In this document: one piece after another, positions 6,017-9,024 of the stretch
How positions within the stretch are numbered: the stretch's first letter is position 1
Layout of the letters: each line of letters begins with the position of its first letter
Assembly (NCBI GenBank): GCA_024405075.1
Contig: JAKSPG010000045.1
Location: 1 to 9,024, forward strand
DNA length: 9,024 nt
From: Elusimicrobiaceae bacterium
Lineage (GTDB): Bacteria; Elusimicrobiota; Elusimicrobia; Elusimicrobiales; Elusimicrobiaceae
Direction: 5' to 3'
Made by a program: the position numbers and the translations under genes
Notes under the pieces: model-generated
What the model saw: only the letters and a program-made list of their open reading frames with translations
What the model was told of the DNA's origin: nothing
Databases searched by the model: none

Positions 6017-6805
6017 TCAGTTTAATCCCAGCAAGGCATCGGCCTCTCGCAGGGCTTCTTCACCCACGGCGGCGTTGTAGATAACCGGGCCGTTCGGCTC
6101 CGAGACCGGCTGCACCTGGGGAAAAGTTATTTCACTGGTGGGAACACCTTGTTCCACAATTACTTTTTCTTCTACGGTTTTTTCCGTTACAGCAGGGGCA
6201 TATTCCGCATAATCATTTGACAGATTATCGTATCCGACAGTAGCCGTCGGCGTAGCGGAAACCGTCCGTGTCGTGGTAGTAACCGTGGTACGCGTGGCAT
6301 CCGGACCTTTGTATGTGGTAGTTTGGGTCGTGGTCTTTTCGGACGACACCGTAACTTGCTCCACCCGGTGCGGGGCCATAATTTCATTTACATCACCCAG
6401 TTGCACTTGCTGTTGTGCCAGCATTTCTTGACGTTCTTCCTGGCGGGCCTTTTCGGCCGCTAAACGTTCGGATTCGCTGGGGATATCGTTTTCAAATAAC
6501 GGAAATTGTTTCGTCTCTATGTATTGACGGGAAATGGAGACGTGCCTGTCTTGAAAGTTCCCTTCCCGCGCCCACGCATCAGAATCGTTTTGGCGGGTAA
6601 CGGTGTTTTTCTTTACCGTAATACTTTGGGTAACCAGTTTAGGGGTCTGTTGCTTTTCAACCCCGTTCTTGCCCAAGCAATAATCAATCCGTTCTAATGT
6701 AGTAGCATCCTGGTGTTGGTCCACCCGCACTTCGCACGTGGAACCGGTCCAACCCCATTCGCCACACATTACCAGTAAACCGATTAGCAATACCTGTTTT
6801 CTCAT
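6017..6805 (-). CDS. Secreted or periplasmic Thr-rich protein, function unknown
   Basis: I do not recognise this 262-residue protein. It starts with MRKQ and a hydrophobic stretch (5-13), a likely signal peptide. C14 lies in LLVMC, which is not a normal lipobox because Met is at -1, so a soluble or surface protein is more likely than a lipoprotein. A small Cys-containing segment follows (C24 and C43, with VRVDQHQDATTLERIDYCLG between). Then come a charged Glu/Arg/Gln stretch (110-137) that could form a coiled coil, a strongly Thr-rich low-complexity tract (152-190) and a Val/Glu/Pro-rich region. The C-terminus has a short helix-like EEALREADALLG. The start is supported by GGAG (6811-6814) five bases before ATG. 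It is the first gene of a two-gene unit with the membrane protein at 5712-5981. The tract composition suggests an extended, exposed linker or stalk; this is inference. Confidence 0.8.
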   Translation of the reverse strand: MRKQVLLIGLLVMCGEWGWTGSTCEVRVDQHQDATTLERIDYCLGKNGVEKQQTPKLVTQSITVKKNTVTRQNDSDAWAREGNFQDRHVSISRQYIETKQFPLFENDIPSESERLAAEKARQEERQEMLAQQQVQLGDVNEIMAPHRVEQVTVSSEKTTTQTTTYKGPDATRTTVTTTTRTVSATPTATVGYDNLSNDYAEYAPAVTEKTVEEKVIVEQGVPTSEITFPQVQPVSEPNGPVIYNAAVGEEALREADALLGLN

Positions 6806-6825
6806 AAATACTCCGTACCCAAATG

Positions 6826-6831
6826 ATAGTA
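6826..6831 (-). promoter_or_regulatory. Possible -10 box for the 6805-5712 operon
   Basis: TACTAT on the minus strand lies 20 bases before the start codon of the secreted-protein gene and just after the tRNA terminator. The -35 region is A/T-rich without a clear TTGACA-like box, so this is a tentative call. A promoter is expected somewhere in 6815-6865 because the tRNA terminator closes the upstream transcript. Confidence 0.35.
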
Positions 6832-6865
6832 CATTTTGACGTTTTTTGCACGAAAAAAATCTTAC

Positions 6866-6893
6866 AAAAAACCCTCCTGCAAAAAGGAGGGTT
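6866..6893 (-). terminator. Rho-independent terminator of the tRNA gene
   Basis: A perfect 8-bp stem, AACCCTCC (6870-6877) with GGAGGGTT (6886-6893), has an 8-base A-rich loop. On the minus strand it is followed by a T run (6866-6869) directly after the stem. It begins seven bases past the tRNA 3' end, so it should end the tRNA transcript and separate it from the next operon. Confidence 0.88.
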
Positions 6894-6899
6894 AAAAAA

Positions 6900-6973
6900 T
6901 GTCACCGGGTGGGATCGAACCACCGACCTAGCGCTTATGAAACGCTCGCTCTAACCAGCTGAGCTACGGTGAC
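6900..6973 (-). tRNA. tRNA with CAT anticodon, probably elongator tRNA-Met
   Basis: The 74-base cloverleaf folds fully: acceptor GTCACCG with CGGTGAC, D stem GCTC/GAGC, anticodon stem AGCGT/GCGCT closed by a T-G pair with loop TTCATAA (anticodon CAT), variable loop AGGTC, T stem GGTGG/CCACC with loop TTCGATC, and discriminator A (6900). The 3' CCA is not encoded; TTT follows, so CCA must be added enzymatically. The first acceptor pair is G-C and the anticodon stem lacks the three G-C pairs of initiators, which excludes tRNA-fMet. Elongator Met is the best call, but tRNA-Ile2 (CAT, modified to lysidine) cannot be excluded by eye. Confidence 0.93.
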
Positions 6974-6990
6974 GTAAATCGTACCTATTT

Positions 6991-7020
6991 ATTATAGCAA
7001 AACAAGCACTATCCACGCAA
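6991..7020 (-). promoter_or_regulatory. tRNA promoter
   Basis: On the minus strand, TTGCGT (7015-7020) and a perfect TATAAT (6991-6996) are separated by 18 bases, and the -10 box ends 17 bases before the tRNA 5' end. Position and sequence fit a vegetative promoter giving a short 5' leader that RNase P would remove. Confidence 0.7.
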
Positions 7021-7034
7021 CCGGCCGTTTATAT

Positions 7035-7643
7035 TTATTTGCTGTGCATGCTGCGGTACACTTGCAAAGTGGCGGGCATGGGGTCTTCTTTAGCTGTTTT
7101 GAAATCTTTCTCGGCGCGCTCGGTATCGCCGATGTATGAATATACCGCCCCGCGGGCATTATACACCTCCGCCGCCGGACGCAAATTGATAACAGAGGTA
7201 TAATCCGTAATGGCTTTTTGATACTGCCCCGTCATAAAAAATACCCCGGCGCGCGAGAAAAAATTCTCCGGCTTGCTCGGATTAAGCATAATGGCGATAT
7301 CAAATACTTTTATCGCGTCTTCATACGCTCCCTGCGTCGCCAGCACACTGCCGTAGGCAGTATATACATCGGCCTTATAGGGGTTTGCTAGTAATACATG
7401 TTCAAAATCTTCCCGAGCTAAATTGTAATTTCCCGCAAAGAAATGAGCCGTTCCGCGCGAGGAGTATGCCTCCAAATTACCCGGATTTAAGATGATAGCT
7501 TTGTTGTAATAAGCCAATGCTTTTTCCAAATTTCCATCGGCAAAGTAGCCATCGGCCCGCAATAAATTTTCCGAAGAAGTAGGCAAGCTCGCACACGCTC
7601 CGACGCCCACCAAGGCCGCCAATACTATCCAAATTTTTTTCAT
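7035..7643 (-). CDS. TPR-repeat lipoprotein
   Basis: The 202-residue protein has a lipoprotein signal: basic MKK, a hydrophobic core, and VGAC with Cys17 as the lipidation site. Five tetratricopeptide repeats of 33-34 residues follow at about 24-56, 57-90, 91-124, 125-157 and 158-190, with typical positions such as ADGYFADGNLEKALAYYNKA, each ending in a Pro-containing turn (LNP, ANP, LNP, LRP, EDP). It should be anchored to a membrane, facing the periplasm, as a protein-binding scaffold, in the general style of NlpI or PilF; the exact partner cannot be told. The start at 7643 is set by AGGAGG (7648-7653) four bases upstream and by the signal peptide. The frame stays open for over 640 bases upstream, but that stretch is antisense to the glycosyltransferase and is not part of the gene. 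It is transcribed divergently from the glycosyltransferase. Confidence 0.92.
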   Translation of the reverse strand: MKKIWIVLAALVGVGACASLPTSSENLLRADGYFADGNLEKALAYYNKAIILNPGNLEAYSSRGTAHFFAGNYNLAREDFEHVLLANPYKADVYTAYGSVLATQGAYEDAIKVFDIAIMLNPSKPENFFSRAGVFFMTGQYQKAITDYTSVINLRPAAEVYNARGAVYSYIGDTERAEKDFKTAKEDPMPATLQVYRSMHSK

Positions 7644-7662
7644 AGATCCTCCTATTTTTTTC

Positions 7663-7668
7663 ATTATA
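7663..7668 (-). promoter_or_regulatory. -10 box for the TPR lipoprotein gene
   Basis: A perfect TATAAT on the minus strand lies 19 bases before the ATG. It predicts a leader of about a dozen bases that still contains the AGGAGG ribosome binding site (7648-7653). No good -35 is visible. Another ATG overlaps the box (7664) but would precede the ribosome binding site and is unlikely to be used. Confidence 0.55.
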
Positions 7669-7709
7669 CTATAAAAAATACGCCCCTGTTTATTCTCGGC
7701 AAGAAATGG

Positions 7710-7715
7710 TAGAAT
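7710..7715 (+). promoter_or_regulatory. -10 box for the glycosyltransferase gene, close to its ATG
   Basis: TAGAAT in the context AAATGGTAGAATAA lies seven bases before ATG 7723, so transcription should start at or next to the start codon, and no Shine-Dalgarno sequence is present. The context resembles that of the rbfA promoter (AAAATGGTATAATG, 2683-2696). Confidence 0.5.
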
Positions 7716-7722
7716 AACTCGG

Positions 7723-8481
7723 ATGCGTAAACTAAACATATCCTTATTTATTATTACCAAAAACGCAGCGCAAAACGTATTCTCGTGCATCCAAAGCGCA
7801 CAGGATCTGGTGCGCGAGGTAATCGTGCTGGACAGCGATTCTACCGACAGAACAGCACAAATCTGCCGCGAGCTGGGCAGTATTGTATACAACCAGCCGT
7901 TTGAAAATTTTACAAAACAAAAAAATGCAGCTTTGGAAAAAGTAACCTCCGCGTGGGCCCTGTCTTTAGATGCGGACGAAACCCTCACGCCCGAGCTGGC
8001 CGCAGAAATCCGCCAAGCCGTTTTATCCGATAAATACGACGGATACGAACTCCCCCGCGTCAACGATTTTTTAGGTAAACGCATGCACCACAGCGGCATT
8101 AAAAAAGAGTATATCTTGCGACTTGTCCGTACGCAAAAAGCCCGGTTTGAAGGCGGCAAAGTGCACGAAAAATTAGTGGTTAGCGGTCCAACCGCCCGGC
8201 TTAAGAATGTCTTTATCCACCATCCGTATAATGATATAGAAACATACTTTGCTAAATTTAATAAATACACCACGCTCGCTGCGCAAACCATGTATGAAAA
8301 CGGTAAGCGCGTTTGCTTGCTACGTGTTCTGTTAACCGTACCGTTTGAATTTGCCCGCCGTTATGTGTTGAAAGCCGGATTTTTAGACGGCATGCGCGGC
8401 TTAATTTGGGCTTCGTTTTCCTGCTTTTACGTATTTGTAAAATACATGAAACTGTGGTACTTATGGCAACGCCCGCAATAA
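7723..8481 (+). CDS. Family 2 glycosyltransferase, WaaE/KdtX-like (LPS-core type)
   Basis: The 252-residue protein has the GT-A fold pattern of inverting family 2 glycosyltransferases: ISLFIITKNAAQNV (6-19), VIVLDSDSTDRT with the nucleotide-sugar-binding Asp residues (33-44), KQKNAALEKVTSAWALSLDA, the metal-binding LDADE (82-86), GYELPRVNDFLGKRMHHSGI, RFEGGKVHEKL (141-151) and HHPYND. This layout is that of the WaaE-like beta-glucosyltransferases that extend the LPS inner core; donor and acceptor are not determined here. A hydrophobic, aromatic C-terminal segment (about 225-247) suggests contact with the inner membrane. The ATG at 7723 leaves six residues before the first strand and has no alternative start. 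The gene overlaps the following deacetylase-like gene by 19 bases, so the two probably act on the same surface glycan. Confidence 0.9.
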   Translation: MRKLNISLFIITKNAAQNVFSCIQSAQDLVREVIVLDSDSTDRTAQICRELGSIVYNQPFENFTKQKNAALEKVTSAWALSLDADETLTPELAAEIRQAVLSDKYDGYELPRVNDFLGKRMHHSGIKKEYILRLVRTQKARFEGGKVHEKLVVSGPTARLKNVFIHHPYNDIETYFAKFNKYTTLAAQTMYENGKRVCLLRVLLTVPFEFARRYVLKAGFLDGMRGLIWASFSCFYVFVKYMKLWYLWQRPQ

Positions 8482-9024
8482 AAAAAATACGCGTGCTGAC
8501 CTACCACAAGGTGGGTACAAGGCCGTCCCGTTCCTCTTCAAACAAGGAGTGGACTTCCCTTTCTTCCTTGACCCGCACGTTAGATAAAATCAAACGAAAC
8601 GGCCTTGAAACACTCTTACCAGAAAAAATTTTACGAGGTGAAATCCCCCCCAAAGCCGTACTGTTGGTGTTTTTAGATGGCTACCGTTCCTTTTATACAA
8701 CGGTGTATCCATTGTTAAAAGAGCGCGGCTTGTCGGCGTGTGTTTGTCTACCGACGGCTTGCGTGGGCACCTACAACAGCTGGCAGGACCCGTACCGAGA
8801 ACCGTGGCAAGATTTACTAACATGGGAAGAAGTAAATGAACTGGCAAAAGATCCGCTGATTTCAATCGGCGCGCAAGCACTCAACCGGCAAGATCTGACT
8901 TTGCTACCTGCCGAGCAAGCTGCTTATTGCGCGCAGGAGAGCGTGTTTCGTTTAACGAAAAAGCTGTCTCAAAAACCAAATTTATTTGCCGCTTATCCGG
9001 CTCAAAATAAAACGGAAAATATAG
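8463..9024 (+). CDS. Polysaccharide-deacetylase-like protein lacking key catalytic residues (3' end outside window)
   Basis: 187 codons are visible and the frame is open at the edge. LTYHKVG (12-18) and AVLLVFLDGYRSFYTTVYPL (65-84), followed by LKERGLSACVCLPTACVG and TYNSWQDPY, match the NodB-homology domain of carbohydrate esterase family 4, which normally removes acetyl groups from glycans. The active site is altered: motif 1, usually TFDDG, reads VFLDG, so the first Asp (general base) is Leu71 while the metal-binding Asp72 remains; motif 2, usually HTxxH, reads QALNR (138-142), losing both metal-binding His. The motif 3 region reads AAYPAQN rather than the usual YPYG type. It is therefore probably not an active metal-dependent deacetylase. 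The reading frame is intact, so a binding or structural role is as possible as decay. ATG 8463 overlaps the glycosyltransferase end by 19 bases and has no clear ribosome binding site, suggesting coupled translation. Confidence 0.85.
   Translation, partial: MATPAIKKIRVLTYHKVGTRPSRSSSNKEWTSLSSLTRTLDKIKRNGLETLLPEKILRGEIPPKAVLLVFLDGYRSFYTTVYPLLKERGLSACVCLPTACVGTYNSWQDPYREPWQDLLTWEEVNELAKDPLISIGAQALNRQDLTLLPAEQAAYCAQESVFRLTKKLSQKPNLFAAYPAQNKTENI

Noticed and set aside
6017..6805. Secreted protein as a lipoprotein through C14 or C24
   Set aside because: Neither cysteine has a normal lipobox: Met is at -1 for C14, and C24 follows TGST and lies beyond the hydrophobic core.
7644..8291. Minus-strand open frame continuing about 216 codons upstream of the TPR lipoprotein start
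   Set aside because: It is exactly antisense to a well-supported glycosyltransferase, resembles no protein, and the lipoprotein has its own AGGAGG site and signal peptide at 7643.
8590..8880. Minus-strand 96-codon open frame near the right edge
   Set aside because: It is antisense to the deacetylase-like gene, which has clear NodB-domain signatures in the plus frame.
1..9024. CRISPR array, prophage, transposase, toxin-antitoxin or defence system
   Set aside because: No regularly spaced direct repeats and no protein with such features were seen in any convincing frame; the only mobile-like sequence is the small element at 1843-1997.

Overview
The window most resembles a chromosomal segment of a Gram-negative, host- or gut-associated member of the Elusimicrobiota. 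This rests mainly on the type IV pilin-like gene at 2082-2579: its N-terminal helix and the following YTKAVEKARASEA segment are of the kind I associate with Elusimicrobium. A lipoprotein and a WaaE-like LPS-core-type glycosyltransferase point to an outer membrane. The assignment is by recognition only and has not been checked by a search.

Layout. (1) 2-1696 (+): the C-terminal part of infB (translation initiation factor IF-2), cut by the window edge and closed by a strong terminator (1765-1792). (2) 1697-2081: no gene. It holds that terminator, a palindrome-rich element with inverted ends (1843-1997) that looks like a dispersed intergenic repeat, and the terminator of the next gene. (3) 2082-2579 (-): a type IV pilin-like gene with its own leader and terminator, pointing against the housekeeping genes. 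(4) 2702-5648 (+): rbfA, nrnA, truB and ribF, each overlapping the next (11, 23 and 4 nt), apparently one transcript from a TATAAT promoter that almost touches the rbfA ATG. (5) 5712-6805 (-): a probable two-gene operon for a secreted Thr-rich protein and a small two-helix membrane protein, both unrecognised, ending in a strong terminator at 5668-5691. (6) 6900-6973 (-): a CAT-anticodon tRNA, probably elongator Met, with its own promoter and terminator. (7) 7035-7643 (-): a lipoprotein with five TPR repeats. (8) 7723-9024 (+), divergent from it: a family 2 glycosyltransferase overlapping a polysaccharide-deacetylase-like gene that leaves the window and has lost most of its catalytic and metal-binding residues.

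How the genes work together. The infB, rbfA, truB block is the widespread bacterial translation and ribosome-maturation cluster: initiation, 30S maturation and tRNA pseudouridine-55. nrnA degrades nano-RNA and pAp, and ribF makes FMN and FAD. The cluster is split here between infB and rbfA by the repeat and the pilin gene, and rbfA has acquired its own promoter. The right half is about the cell envelope: secreted and membrane proteins, a lipoprotein, and surface-glycan genes.

Most worth a second look: the deacetylase-like protein with FLDG in place of FDDG and with both motif-2 histidines replaced; the split infB/rbfA cluster with its intergenic element; and two genes, rbfA and the glycosyltransferase, whose -10 boxes sit so close to ATG that their mRNAs should be leaderless or nearly so. 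I see no CRISPR array, phage, transposase or obvious defence system.
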